Of a DNA stretch of 50,614 nucleotides, positions 19,475 through 30,926 are shown in pieces. Source of the stretch: Oopsacas minuta (taxonomy: Eukaryota > Porifera > Hexactinellida > Lyssacinosida > Leucopsacidae); NCBI GenBank assembly GCA_024704765.1, contig JAKMXF010000049.1:40387-91000 (forward strand), read 5' to 3'. The position numbers and the translations under genes are program-made. The stretch's first letter is position 1. Each line of letters begins with the position of its first letter. The notes under the pieces are model-generated. The model was not told where the DNA came from and made no database searches. It saw only the letters and a list, made by a program, of their open reading frames with translations.

Positions 19475-22400
19475 TTAATAATCTTTTCCAATAAAATCAC
19501 TCATTGGATCATTCTTCATTTTTTTTACTCTGTGATAAGCTTCTAACTGTTCTTCAGAAGGAGCAATAGGGTCTGCCTGCATAGAACTGTAAACTCTCTT
19601 ACGATCTGTAGCAGAATTGTTGTCAGACTCTTTGTTAATTTCTTGCTGTATCTCCTTGATAGCTTCTTGTACCTGAAAATATATTGGTTACTTATTATCA
19701 AGGTTGCAACCGAACAATTCAATATTCGTTTTAAACAAATGTATTTGTCAAATAGTTCAATATTTGGCTGGCTCCCGAATATCAGTATTCGGTTGACCAA
19801 AATATATTTCATACTTGCAGACCCCCGGGGATTACCCCTGACTATACAAGAAATCTATGGAAAATATAATGAAAGATTGGTTAGTAAGACATTTGACCGA
19901 ATGTTTGTTAGAACAACTATTCGGTTGATGCGGTTTCAACCTTGCTTATTATACAACAGGTGATCAATTTATGCCAGCAACTGCCTATCAAGTCGAATAA
20001 CACTATTGGGAGCGAAGACCTAAGTCAGGTCTAGAGGACTGAAGCTACAGTACGATTACGCTAGGACTTACAAAACTAAGCTCAAGCTGTCTAGCCTGTC
20101 TTAGAAAGGATGAAGGTAACCGAGCTAAACATTCACCCTACTCACCTGACCTTGCCCCATGCGACTTATGGTTGTTCTCAACACCAAAGAAAAACCTTGT
20201 AGGCAAACATATTCAGAACAGGATCGACCTATACGCTGAAAGGATAAGTAATATAGACCATCTACTTATAGTGAAGTATAGTGGAACCTCTCTAATGGGG
20301 GGGGAAGTCGGACCGGCGAATCTCCTGATAACCCCCACCCCCATTTATAATTCATAATACACATGTCCTTTAACAGAGATTTGAGTCTGTATGTATAGCC
20401 ACTTCCTCTAACGATTTTTTCAATGATATTTGATCTTATAATATCCCCTAAGGCTGTTGATTAAATATAAAAATTTGTAAGAAATTTTCTTCTGAGAAAC
20501 CCAAAAGTTTTAACTCATCAAAGCGGTAAATATCTGTTGTTTTCCATTTTAGCTCAAAAATTGATTATTCAAGAAAATTTATTGTAGAATTTCCCACTTA
20601 TAGAGGCATAGAGGGTCAATGGTGTGAGGCATATATTTCTCTAAAGTATTTCCATTCCCCATTCCCCGCTTATACGCTGAGGTTCCCAATAGATAGAAAT
20701 CCCGCTTATAGAGGAGGTTGCAGGTTGCATTTTTTCATGAAGTTTTTTTAGTTTGCGATAATACTGTAGTTCACCATAACAATAGTATTATTACTACATA
20801 GCATATGTTACCCACTTTCTCCTCTCTAATCTTGTCCAGTTCTTCCTGTGTGACTTTATTCTTATTCTTTCTCTTCTCAACCATCCTCTCTTTGTGTAGC
20901 TCTACAAGTGACTTACTAACAGAGTCATCTGTCTTCTCCATAGCTTCAGCTAAATATTTTTCAGCTTCTCTCTCTGCTTGTTGTCCTGCTAAACCGGTAC
21001 AGTAGGAGAGCTTAATCAGAGAATGACAGCACGAATAGCCCCATCTACATACCATAATTATATAGTAAACTACTTATTATCAAATTGAAATCTGATTATT
21101 TTGTCCATTTGATAACACTACCCAAACGACAAAAATAACCCAATGGACAAAACAGTTGTGCTTAAAACTAACAGACAAGATGATTGTTACGACATATACA
21201 CACACCAATTGACAATAAACACGGCTGAAAATGATTATCTATCAATTAAGGAAATGTTCTAATCTTAGATTTTGAAAATTACTAAAATTTAGATTATTAA
21301 ATTGCTATTTTTGTCTGTCTGTCCGTTGTCAAGGAAAGGATTTACGGAATGTGTATCGAATTCGAATTTCTCAATTCTGACATGTCGCATAACTTGTATT
21401 TATCGTGTTTAACAAGAAAATAAACAGAATTCAACAAAAGTTGACTAAATATATCGAATATGCTGAATCCGATTCTCATACTTTAGAATAATCATATGTA
21501 AATTATTTGTTGTTTTTATGAATATTAAGTAAACAAATAGTTGAAATCTCAAAATATAAGTAGAGACTTGCTCTTAACAACAACAATGAGTTAATAAAGT
21601 ACGCTGAATCTGAATTTCGCATTTTCTCGTCCAGTAAATGCACCACAAATATTTTTAGTCATTGTGTAAATAAAAACATAATTATAATAACAACTCACTT
21701 TCCTTCTTTCCAATAAGAACCCCAAACAGCTGTGTGATTACTATCCAGCTTATCTTCCTCATACTTGGACTTAACAGGAGCTCTCTCCTCTCCCTTCACT
21801 ACTCTACCAGTTCTAGAATATTCTATGTACCTCTCGTTCTGAGAGAAGATCAGCTCCTTGGGGGGAACCTTCAGGTACTCTTCTCCCCCATATTTGTCCA
21901 GAATTTCTTGTTTTATTTCATTGTTAAATGCGTCTTTCCGTTGATTTACCTAATAGCTATGATAATTACCTAATAGACAGTTCGTAGTTGGTACGTAGAT
22001 GTATTTAATCACTAAAAGTAAAATACAGTGGAACACGCTTATAACGAATAAAATGTGACTAGCATGACTGTCCCAATTAGTTCGTTATAAGCGTGTTCTA
22101 CTGTATATGCTAATATGATTATATATCTCACTTCTTTATACAACAGCTCTGCTTTGGTTGGCTCTCCCTGCAAATGTAGCTCTACCCCTCTCTCAAAAGC
22201 TTCCCAAGTGAACAGCTGTGCTTTAGCCATGTCAGACGTCTCCCCCGAAGACCTCACGAAGTTCTCTCCTGCAAAAGGAACTTCTGAGGGAACCTTTCCT
22301 GTGTTGCTGTAGGGGTTGTCTCGCATGGATCTGCTCTTTGGATCGTAGAAAGCAGAATTTAAATTCAGATTAAGCAAATACTTAGCTGTGTCTTCTCGTA

Positions 22401-23437
22401 TTCTCAGATTCCTGACAGTTGTCCTCAATTTAGAATCGAACTTCTGTCCTGGTACACCAACAATCTCTGAACACATCTCTTCATTATCAGAATCTCTACC
22501 TCTGTCACTACCTACAGCTTCTTTCTTCACTCCATTATCCGTAGGATCAGTATTATTAATTACCGTGACGCCATTATCACTACCTTCAGCCTCTTCTATC
22601 TTCACTTCATTCTCTGTAGATTCTTGATGAGAAGTCAGCTCAGTTTCTAAAGTTTCTGCCTTTATTTGTTGTTTTGCTTTTTCAACTAATACGTGTTCTT
22701 CCATAACCTGTCAGATATCAGTATAGTTACAAATCAATTAACTGATTAGTAAGAAAGTACTATATCATAATAGTAGCTATGTATTAAGTATAGTGGTGTA
22801 GACATTCTGCCAGGAGGGAGGGCACAACTTGCATTCCAACCGCCAGGCTTAAATAGAAGTAATTTTATTGTTTTATTAGTATACATATTGCATACCTTAT
22901 CATAGTCGTTAGGATTGAATCCATTCCATCTGTCTCTCTTCCCGTCATAATCCAGACTCAATTCAGGTTGTTCATACTCATCACAAGCAATATTGTCTCC
23001 ACTGAATATAGCTCCCACTTTACGTGGTCTATCCATACAATCTCTCTTCTTATGTGTAATAGCTCCACAGTTCTCACAGGCCCCCTTCCTGAACTTACTG
23101 CTCTTCTTGCTCGTGTCTACTCCTCTCATATACCAGTCTAATATGCCATCAAATTGCTATGATACATATATAGATATAACAGTATAGTATATTCAATAAG
23201 TTAATAGTTTACCTGCTGTTTCTCTGGCTGAGGTCTCTGATGTTTGAGAGTAGGCTGACCAGTAGACACATACCAAGGGGCTGACTTTATATACTGAGGT
23301 ATGTGTGGATTAATGTCCCTGCCTGACTCATCAACTTCAGCGGGAGCTGTTCCTGCTTTCCTGGCCTCTTCAAGCTCCTTCTGCTTCCTCCAGCCCTCTT
23401 TAGAGAGTTTCTGCTGACCCTCACCAGCTAAAGACAT
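19475..23437 (-). CDS. SLU7: Pre-mRNA-splicing factor SLU7
   Basis: Six exons in order on the minus strand: 23437-23213, 23156-22896, 22707-22132, 21949-21699, 21044-20816, 19672-19475 (TAA). Every junction is GT..AG and in phase, giving about 579 aa, close to human SLU7 (586). SLU7 acts in the second catalytic step of splicing, in 3' splice-site choice. Exon 2 contains the CCHC zinc knuckle C102-x2-C105-x4-H110-x4-C115 ([14 protein letters not shown]). The family blocks [14 protein letters not shown], and [14 protein letters not shown] across the exon 4/5 junction are present. The C-terminus ends in the typical RKRVYSSM...[11 protein letters not shown] block. An acidic, poorly conserved insert lies in exon 3. 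The introns hold MITEs and a mariner fragment. Confidence 0.93.
19699..19943. mobile_element. MITE with AAGGTTG...CAACCTT ends, copy 2
   Basis: The ends AAGGTTGCAACCGAA and CGGTTTCAACCTT match copy 1 at 8474-8600, but the element is longer (245 bp). It lies in SLU7 intron 5, 27 bp upstream (in transcript sense) of the last exon. Confidence 0.75.
20133..20290 (+). pseudogene. Mariner transposase C-terminal fragment
   Basis: One frame reads [15 protein letters not shown] followed by KKNLVGK, the classic mariner (DD34D-type) block around the third catalytic Asp. No upstream D1 or D2 region was recognised. It sits antisense within SLU7 intron 5 and must be a dead remnant. Confidence 0.75.
20291..20815. 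other. SLU7 intron 5 remainder
   Basis: No gene is seen. GTGGAACCTCTCTAATGG near 20280 and CCCGCTTATAGAGG near 20700 look like decayed Tigger-type terminal repeats of the CAGTGGAACCTC class. There is a run of eight G at about 20299-20306. Confidence 0.4.
21083..21200. repeat. Dispersed repeat shared with 37855-37985
   Basis: Phrases AAACGACAAAA, ATAACCCAATGGACAAAA and a following ACTAACAGACAAGATGATTG have close counterparts at 37855-37985. It lies in SLU7 intron 4. Confidence 0.65.
21455..21625 (+). repeat. Dispersed core repeat, two units
   Basis: ATATGCTGAATCCGATTCTCA (21459 on) and GTACGCTGAATCTGAATTTC (21600 on) are separated by about 140 bp that includes TATGAATATTAAGTAAACAA. The same alternation of core and 'AAGTAAACAAA' box occurs near 33991-34138 and 46658-46750. 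Confidence 0.65.
22026..22103. mobile_element. 78-bp Tigger-like MITE in SLU7 intron 3
   Basis: The ends CAGTGGAACACGCTTATAAC and GTTATAAGCGTGTTCTACTG are near-perfect inverted repeats flanked by TA. The consensus CAGTRGAACNCGCTTATAA is typical of pogo/Tigger-type terminal repeats. Confidence 0.85.
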
Positions 23438-24403
23438 TCTTTCTTCTCACAGAATAACACTATGTAATATGCTAGTATAGAATAGTTAGGTAAAATATCA
23501 AGTAATAGAATACAATCTATATGATTAAATATCTGTTATAAGAGAAGGCTTTATGGTATGCTATTTTGAAATTGAATTTCACTAAGAGTTAAGAGTCCCG
23601 GTATAAGCCGGTTAGAGCATCCACATCCCTAGAAAACTGGTGTTTTAGGGGCCCTTGGATCCAGAAAACAATAGAGATATAGGGATCAATCCAGTGATAT
23701 AGGTCCCCCACCCGAAGGTACAAATAAGCTCAAGGTTATAGTTCATAAATAGATTTCTTGTTTGTTGATCCATATTCTTTATTATACAGTGCAGTAGATG
23801 CCGGTTCTAAGAACATCGTCGGGAATTGCATATACTGTTCTTATATCCGGCATGCGGTATACAGAAAATATCCCTTTTAGGAATACACTTGGGGATAGCA
23901 AAAATATTAGATAATCTATTTACTGCATCGTTTTAGGATCCCAAAAACAATAAGGGATTTCGCCCTTATCCCTGAATCTTTAGTATTTTAGGAACGTGGA
24001 TCCCTAAAAGCTGAAACATTGGATCCCCAAACACGCTTACACCGTTAATAATTTGTAAAACTGCTGTGAAATTAAAGATCGGAGAAAATACATTTAGGCC
24101 TCCAACACTCCTCCACTACCCTCGTGATCATTGTGCAACTAATAACTACCTCTTCTTCTGGTACAGTGGAGGTTGCCTTATACGAAAATATAATAAGTCA
24201 GGATAATCTATGCTATTAAGGATATGTTGATATTTGGACATATAAACTAATACAATCAGAATGAGGAAATTATATTTTCTTCATCATTTGCTCATTTGCT
24301 ATACTAATAAATATAGAATGTATACACCAGCGTTAAGCTAATATAATTATTAGCGAGATGTTTGTCAACAGAGATCCGAAGACCAGATCCTGACGACCTG
24401 ACC
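23438..24403. other. Intergenic between SLU7 and the HTATIP2-like gene
   Basis: No gene is seen. 23788-23870 is a palindromic copy C of the 'TTATAAGAACA' family (GATGCCGGTTCTAAGAACAT, then TGTTCTTATATCCGGCAT). Around 23630-24030 several GGATCCCTAAAA-like phrases face each other, suggesting another decayed inverted-repeat element. Confidence 0.5.
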
Positions 24404-25492
24404 TTACACTTCAGGTGCAGATTCTTCCTTGCCCGGTATTATAACCTGAGTGTCATCATCTCCACTTTTTGCATTATCAGCTTCAGTAGTAAGTCCAGTA
24501 GGTATGGATGAATCTTTATCCTCTACAATATCTGTAGTATTCTTCACTTCTACAGCTGTAGGATCTGTTGTATCCACAGGAGTAGGTTTAGCATCTTTAG
24601 AAGTATCCTGCTCTGGTGATGATTCCGAAACAGGGAGTGGTTTTGTAGTATCATCAATTTGTTCAGAGGCAACAAATGGTGGAGAATCAGCTGATCGCAA
24701 TACTCTAAGTCTCTCAGCATTAAGGACTAGGATCTGGGCATTATAGTATATAGGATTGACAGGAAGAGAGCTTCCGGTTATCACATTCAAACTCTCCTGT
24801 ACAATCCCACGAGCTACATCATCTGTCTGTATGGCTGGCCATATTAGACTAAATAATTTCTCACCAAATTTCATTTGTTCTTTTCTACCTAATAAGCCAG
24901 GTCTGAATATGGAAAGAATAGGAAATGATATATCACGAAATGTATTCTCAAGAAGCCCTTTCATCTTTAAGTAGAAGAAACTTGATTTAGCATCAGAGCC
25001 ACTAGATGTAAGCAGACTCATGTGCTTAACTCCCATCTCCTTCGCTACTCTAGCAAATCTAACAGGAATATCAGTGTCTATCTGAATGAATCTTTCTTTA
25101 GAACCAGCTTTACTTCGAGTAGAACCTAGACAATTATAAAATGTATGTGCTCCTTCGAAAATACCTCTCAGTTCTCCATCACTCACAGCCTCCAGATCTA
25201 CGATATGTTCCACTAACTTCCCTTCTTGTATAGCGTTTGATAAGATCACGGAGTTCACATATTCTCTCGGAACATCATACTTTCTACGTGCTACAACCCT
25301 AACAGAAGTGATCTCATGACAGAGCAGCAGTTCTGCAACAACATATCTACCTGTAACACCTGTAGCTCCTATTACAACCACATTAATGCTACTAGATTGT
25401 GACAAAGGAATGTTACCAGTAGGCTTTGACTTAGGTTCATTATCATCAGGCACTGACTGAGGGTCAGGATGACTGGTATTATATTCAGCCAT
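24404..25492 (-). CDS. HTATIP2: HTATIP2/TIP30-like atypical SDR oxidoreductase
   Basis: This is a single-exon frame of 362 aa. The Rossmann start VVVIGATGVTGRYVV (residues 38-52, GxxGxxG) binds NAD(P). CLGSTRSKAG at 121-130 and the Y174-x3-K178 pair (YLKMK) are hallmarks of the TIP30 branch of atypical SDRs. FRPGLLGRKEQ follows, as in the family. Human TIP30 is about 242 aa. The extra length here is an N-terminal 35-residue polar leader and a C-terminal acidic, Ser/Thr-rich tail from about 265, probably disordered. TIP30 proteins bind NADPH and modulate nuclear import and transcription in mammals; the role here is inferred only from homology. It faces the same way as SLU7, 0.97 kb upstream. 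Confidence 0.85.
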   Translation of the reverse strand: MAEYNTSHPDPQSVPDDNEPKSKPTGNIPLSQSSSINVVVIGATGVTGRYVVAELLLCHEITSVRVVARRKYDVPREYVNSVILSNAIQEGKLVEHIVDLEAVSDGELRGIFEGAHTFYNCLGSTRSKAGSKERFIQIDTDIPVRFARVAKEMGVKHMSLLTSSGSDAKSSFFYLKMKGLLENTFRDISFPILSIFRPGLLGRKEQMKFGEKLFSLIWPAIQTDDVARGIVQESLNVITGSSLPVNPIYYNAQILVLNAERLRVLRSADSPPFVASEQIDDTTKPLPVSESSPEQDTSKDAKPTPVDTTDPTAVEVKNTTDIVEDKDSSIPTGLTTEADNAKSGDDDTQVIIPGKEESAPEV

Positions 25493-27102
25493 TTAACTAA
25501 ATATAAAATAATAAAAGATAACTCCAAAAGTATAATTAGTATAGGATTAATGGCAGGTAATTAGTTGCGCAGGGTTTCATTTAGGGGGGGGCATTTGCCC
25601 CCCCCTCTGTCTAAATATCTGGATGAAACACTGTTACGTACTCAAATTCTAAGGTAAGAATAGCCCAGAACAGGGCCAGTAATTCAATCTGACCAGGTCA
25701 AACCTGGGCAGAATTTTCCACACCAGGTTTTGACCAGGTCCACCGGAAATATTGAAATTAGTATTTATGCTAAAAACGTACAGGTGACCTGCATCTTATT
25801 ATGATAAAGGTAAATGGTAATGCTGCAGGAAAAATGTATTACATTAGATGTTGGTGTCACAGCGAATAGTGTTCCCCTGAAACAATATCATACTTGCCAG
25901 TTGCCTTACATCCATGGATCCCTGAATTATTAAAGGATTTGATATATGACCCATGGAATAATTTCTGCATTTTGTCCTCATAAGAGAGGGAAAAAATCAT
26001 AAACCATTTGTATGTAGTATTTAAAAATCAAGGGATTTCTAGAAAAATATCCAAGGAAACAGTTACAAGGGGCTGATAAGTATGATTCATACACTAGCAA
26101 TCTTTTTCACCCGTGGACCCCTATCCCAATTTTAACACATTCTGTAGACCCCCTCGCATAAATCCCAATAGATCCTGTGGACCCCTGCCGTCGACCGTGG
26201 ATCAGCAAGGGATCCATGGACCCAGGTTGGGAACCGCTGCACTAGGGAACACAATTCACTGTGACACCTGTCATAAAAACTCTAGCGCGATTTACCAAAT
26301 CTTTGTATTTACTCCATTGAATCATTTGCTACATATAAAAACATTCCACGGAGGATATAAGAACATTATACGTACTAGCATAGTTGTCAACTTTTGTAAA
26401 AATCTATCCGCTTGAATCAGTTGAATTTCTCAAATTTTTGAAATGAAATGGATGGCTAATACGAATTATACCCACAATAAGGGCGCATAATTGCATAAGT
26501 ATGTATCTCGTTATGAATCATTGTAATGATGTTAGATTGGCCAGAAATTTGTATGTGGGAGTGCAAAAATTAAAGAGGAATTATGTTCAAATCCTTGAGT
26601 CTCACTTTGGATCCATGAGGCTTGACATCTAAGTACTAGAAAACGGTTGGCGTATACCCCTATATAATTTATGCCGGTTATAAGAGCATGTCCTGAGGTC
26701 CTGAGACAATGAATATCGCTTAAAAGAACCATCATTTAGATACGGTGTCCATATACACACGAATGTATATCTCAAGAACACATCGTTGATAAAAATCTTA
26801 TTTCTACTCCCAGATGGTATTCCCATAAGCAATCATTGTATTTACAACATGTCGATATGTCAATATAAGAACATTCTATGCAAATCATGACGATGTTCTT
26901 ATAGTCAGCACCCACCCTATTAGCCTTATGATAACATTCACAAATAATATACACTTATCACAGTAATAAAACCATTAGCGTTTTCTCAAAACATAAATTA
27001 ACCAGAGCTCATGAGGGGAGCACTGATGCTCGAATTAGGTATGACCAAGACAGATAAATATAGGCTCTCACGGCCCTGGCCAATAGCGGAAAAGTAAATT
27101 TA
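25493..27102. other. Intergenic; several repeat remnants
   Basis: No gene is supported. 25584-25605 is a perfect hairpin of eight G, CATTTG and eight C. About 26100-26245 is a probable hAT-derived MITE (its right end, read on the minus strand, starts CAGCGGTTCCCAACCTGG; CACTAG flanks both sides). 26630-26935 is copy D of the 'TTATAAGAACA' family. Confidence 0.55.
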
Positions 27103-27957
27103 TCAAAAAATATGGAGACAATGCTGTTCATCTCCTTCACAAGCGACAATAACTCTTCCTTGATTATCTACTGTAACACCATTAGGCTCAGTTATAGATA
27201 TCTTGTGAATCAATTTGTAATGAGAACTGAAAATATAAATAGACTGAGAAGTATAATCTGAAATAATAATATTATTAGACCTGTCAATACAGAAGAAATA
27301 CGGATATGTCACATCTAATCCAGCTCCTAGAGAGATAATATTCTTCTGTAGAATGTGATTGTAATTGTACAGATGAAGACAAGGATTCATAGAATCAAGA
27401 ATGAAAATGAATTCTTTTGAAAGTTTAACATCTCGAGGGAATTTGAGGTTATCTTGCCCAAACTGTGATTTGAACCTAAGTTCTCTGGAAACGATCTGAA
27501 TACGATTATTGTAGCAATCACATATGTATACCTCTCCATTAGACTCATCAAATGTCAGACCACGAGGATGAAAAAATTCTAATTCTCCTTTCCCAAATTT
27601 TCCTATTCTAGAAACAAACTTCCCATTACCTTGATAATTCATAATATAGTGGGTTTCTACTGAAATTAGAATTCTATCTCTACATATAGCTACCCCTATT
27701 GGACGTTCCATCTTTCCTTCTCCTTCCTCATCTCCAAACTTGAACAAAATCTTACCATAATTATCGAATACTTTCACACAATAATTCTCTCTATCTGCTA
27801 CATAGATATCTTCTGTACTATTATCAATAGTCAATCCTTCTGCTCTATTAAGATTTTCTAGCCCCTTACCGAATTTACATGCACTGACTATTGGTTGTAT
27901 CTTGTCCTTATAGACTACTACAGAGAAGACTCTTTCTAAAGGATTATCTGTAGCCAT
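27103..27957 (-). CDS. NHL-repeat beta-propeller protein
   Basis: This is a 284-aa single-exon frame made almost entirely of NHL repeats: AEGLTIDNSTEDIYVADREN, RPIGVAI, HPRGLTFDESNGEVYICDCY, FPRDVKL, then blades ending in SDYTSQSIYIF and EPNGVTVDNQGRVIVACEG. About six blades, each with the hydrophobic-G-hydrophobic...D pattern, can be counted, enough for a closed six-bladed propeller. There is no signal peptide, RING, B-box or transmembrane segment. It resembles the NHL part of TRIM/LIN-41 or brat proteins but stands alone, so partner and function are unknown. A decayed paralogue lies immediately upstream at about 28890-29590, evidence for a tandem duplication. No introns. Confidence 0.8.
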   Translation of the reverse strand: MATDNPLERVFSVVVYKDKIQPIVSACKFGKGLENLNRAEGLTIDNSTEDIYVADRENYCVKVFDNYGKILFKFGDEEGEGKMERPIGVAICRDRILISVETHYIMNYQGNGKFVSRIGKFGKGELEFFHPRGLTFDESNGEVYICDCYNNRIQIVSRELRFKSQFGQDNLKFPRDVKLSKEFIFILDSMNPCLHLYNYNHILQKNIISLGAGLDVTYPYFFCIDRSNNIIISDYTSQSIYIFSSHYKLIHKISITEPNGVTVDNQGRVIVACEGDEQHCLHIF

Positions 27958-28167
27958 TTAGTTAATTTATGTTAATTAAACAATTCAAGTATATATTGCA
28001 TGCGAATACTATGTATGTAAGAAGCTAAACTAAATATTATCACTGATACCTACTTAAGATATCAGATATCTATCTTTTAATATACACATCGTTATGTTGC
28101 TGTTGAATTTATAAAATATACATCTCAAAATGCAGAATTGAAACATGAATTTTTCTAAAGTCAATAT

Positions 28168-28395
28168 TTAACTCCTTTTGGTGATTAATGATATTTTCAC
28201 ACCTTTCTATGTAAAATATACAAGTAAGCTAGAGATTAGGTTTCAATATGTTGTCAGGGGTAATTGGGTGCGTAGAGTCCGATTTCGAGAATTTCAGAGC
28301 CTGAAAGTTACAAATTCACAGATTTATCATATGATTAATCATGTTTCACACCTTTTTGTGGATATTATTCAAAATCATGCTATAAATTTCGTTTT
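28168..28395 (+). repeat. Dispersed 'GGGGTAATTGGGTGCG' repeat
   Basis: About 85 percent similar by eye to 48094-48295, and to the reverse complement of 8215-8360. Shared phrases include TTCACACCTTTCTATGTAAA, AGAGATTAGGTTTCAA and TTATCATATGATTAATCAT. A further core copy follows at 28406-28437. 28512-28615 repeats part of 6735-6840. Confidence 0.75.
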
Positions 28396-28889
28396 CTGCT
28401 ACTAAGGGGTAATGGAATATGTAGATTCCAATTTTCTAATTTCCAAATCTATGCCTAACCCACGATAGCATCTGGGATTTACTATAAATAGAGAAGGGTT
28501 GTGTATTTTTGTCTTGAAAAGAACAAAATACATAACCCTGAGCTGCACTCCCAGTCTGTCAGCTGGAAACTTATGTTTTTTTGTTTTCTGTATCCGGTCT
28601 ACAGCCCACACTGTTCAAGATTAAAAGCTGAAACCAGGTGATACCATATGAAATTGCACTTCTGTTTACGATTTTACTACTAAAACTAAAGTGACCATTG
28701 TCCAGTTTACTGTGCCGCTTAGATTGGATCAGAGATGATTAGCCTGTCAGGTACAGGTTGATATTTTAACTGAAAGTATAGGAAAGATTCATAAGAATAT
28801 ACTTAACAATATATTTGGTAGAAACAAATAAATACACAAGAGATTTGGCTATTCCAAGTAGGAAACAACAGAAACTTAGAAAATCTATA

Positions 28890-29590
28890 GACAACACTCA
28901 CTATCTCGACACACAACAATAATTCTATGTTTATCATTTACTGTAATTCTCATTGGTTTACAATTCGAGATTTTGTTGATTAATTCAAATTCAGAAATGA
29001 GAATAAGAATAGAATTAGAATCATGATTTGAAGTTAGAATATTATTAGAATTGTCAATGGAGAAGAACCAAGGCTGTTATTACTTGTCCTTTCCTCTGAC
29101 ACTTGTAATGAAGGTATTCAGACTTGGACGTGATTGTTAAGGTAATCACAAATGAAATATTCTCGATTTGATTTATCGATAGTTAAACCCCTGGGATAAG
29201 CAAACAGAATATTTCACTTCCATAATCACCAAATCGGGAAATATACTTTCCATATAGCTGATAAATCAGGATACAGTGGTTACCTTGAGAAATAAGAACT
29301 CTATTTCTATAAATAACTGAAGCTTTCGGATAGTTCATCTTACCTTCTTCATTGCTATTACCAAATTCAAACAAATACTTGGCAGTACTGTCGAATACTC
29401 TAGCACGATCGATCTGCTATATAAATATTCCTTGTTTCGTTATCTATTGTAACACCATATGGATTATAAAGTCGTGCATTTCGACATCCTTACTTACAAG
29501 CACTTACTAGAGGTTGTCTCTTGCTCCTATAATCAAATCCATTTCTCTCTGCCTCCACCATATTACCAACTTTATCTTCTCCAATCTGAT
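28890..29590 (-). pseudogene. Decayed paralogue of the NHL-repeat gene
   Basis: Pieces matching the intact gene appear in order on the minus strand but in different frames with stops. SKRQPLVSACK then a stop matches KIQPIVSACK. PYGVTIDNETRNIYIADR follows. A 63-codon open piece contains FEFGNSNEEGKMNYPKASVI and GKYISRFGDYGS. Next come LTIDKSNREYFICDY and, near 28900-29090, WFFSIDNSNNIL and RITVNDKHRIIVVCRD. Frameshifts and at least one stop break the frame, so it cannot code for a full propeller. Confidence 0.85.
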
Positions 29591-29928
29591 TAGTTGTAGC
29601 TATACCTTAGATATCTAATCCAAACAATAAAAGTACATAAGAAGGTATTTGACCATCTGTAACACGCTTTATACAAAATATCATGCATCATGCATGGATA
29701 TTGAATACGTTAGATATTTGATATTGAAATTTTCATTTTCTTCGTTTACTATGCGGTATAGGTATATAAAACCGTTAGCTATCTCGAATGCCGGTTAACC
29801 CGAACAGATTTTGATTTCTCCTGGGGTTCGAATTACAGGATGATGACTATATTATATATTTATCACATATAAATACTCAATAATAGTTAAAACAGCAAAA
29901 ATAGTTATACAGCAGTTGGGTTGTGACG

Positions 29929-30684
29929 TCAGAGAGGTTTGTATAGCAATGTAGTATAGAACCTATCCTTGTATCTCTGAGGAGTAGCCAGTACTGTGCA
30001 GTTCTTGAGAGAGATAGCATAGAGATGCTTGAGACAGACATGAGAAGGTTCTTCAGTAAGAACTGTCTGGTCTGTCATCTCAGATTGTGCGGAAGGATTG
30101 ATGTGTAGTTGAGGCATCTGAGTTAGCTGTTTAGGGAATTCAGGCGGGATTGGAGGACCTAGTTTACCGTGTATTTTAGGCATTTCCTGTCCGTACTCAC
30201 CTTCTGGACTCTCAGGTCTGTCAGATTGTGTGAATGGACTAGATAGAGAGAAGTCATCTAGCTGTGAACTAACTGCATTCACTGTAATAACATTATTAAA
30301 TCCTCCGTATGTATCTTCTACTAAACTATTTCCATCAGGATCTTGTCTCCATGCACCATCTACATAGAATTTGTACTCGTGTGTTCCCTCTGGTAGCTCT
30401 ATGATCGTATTGAAGTCGTTTGTACTTTTGGAGAGAGGGATCTTCTCCCAGTTGCTAAAGCTCCCTGCTATGTAAACTTCATCAGCTGTTTCAGACCATC
30501 TGAATATACGTGGAGTCTTAACGATGTCATCTCTCTCTGTATCTGGTATATTGGGAGTATCTTTGTGCTGTACAGTGAATATCCCTTCAGCTGCTGCTTC
30601 TTGTTGTCGTTGTATTGTCATATCATCTTCTGATTGCTTTAGGGGAACTGGTTGGCTGCTAAGGTCAGTACCCATTTCTTTCAA
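29929..30684 (-). CDS. PRKAB: AMP-activated protein kinase beta subunit
   Basis: This is a 251-aa single-exon frame (human beta1 is 270). The glycogen-binding CBM48 module spans about 57-136 (TPRIFRW...FNNVITV). It keeps the carbohydrate-contact residues W79, K105, W112 and N130/131 and a serine (S87) aligned with the Ser108 autophosphorylation/drug site. The C-terminal ASC domain, which holds the alpha and gamma subunits together, ends ...YTTLLYKPL, the family's near-invariant terminus. The first ATG gives MKEMGTDLSS. The second, at 30675, gives MGTDLS, a proper N-myristoylation signal as in vertebrate beta subunits, so the true start may be codon 4. Its 5' end is 242 bp from the stop of THOC5. 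Confidence 0.93.
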   Translation of the reverse strand: MKEMGTDLSSQPVPLKQSEDDMTIQRQQEAAAEGIFTVQHKDTPNIPDTERDDIVKTPRIFRWSETADEVYIAGSFSNWEKIPLSKSTNDFNTIIELPEGTHEYKFYVDGAWRQDPDGNSLVEDTYGGFNNVITVNAVSSQLDDFSLSSPFTQSDRPESPEGEYGQEMPKIHGKLGPPIPPEFPKQLTQMPQLHINPSAQSEMTDQTVLTEEPSHVCLKHLYAISLKNCTVLATPQRYKDRFYTTLLYKPL

Positions 30685-30926
30685 TTAGAAAGAATGCTAA
30701 GTGATTAGATAATATAATAAAGATAGTATATAAATGTGAGATGGAGGGATCTATTCATTATAATGATTTTATACAAAGTAGTTTATAAATTCTCTTGATT
30801 GAGGCAGGAATTGCCAAACAGATTGCTAGCTACATTTCTACAAAGCTTTGAGAATGATCTAGATTTGACCTTTTAAATTAATTTCTATGAATATCAGTGA
30901 AATATAAATTATAGAAATATTGTATC

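Noticed and set aside
22115-22627. Plus-strand frames opposite SLU7 exon 3
   Set aside because: Shadows of the SLU7 coding sequence.
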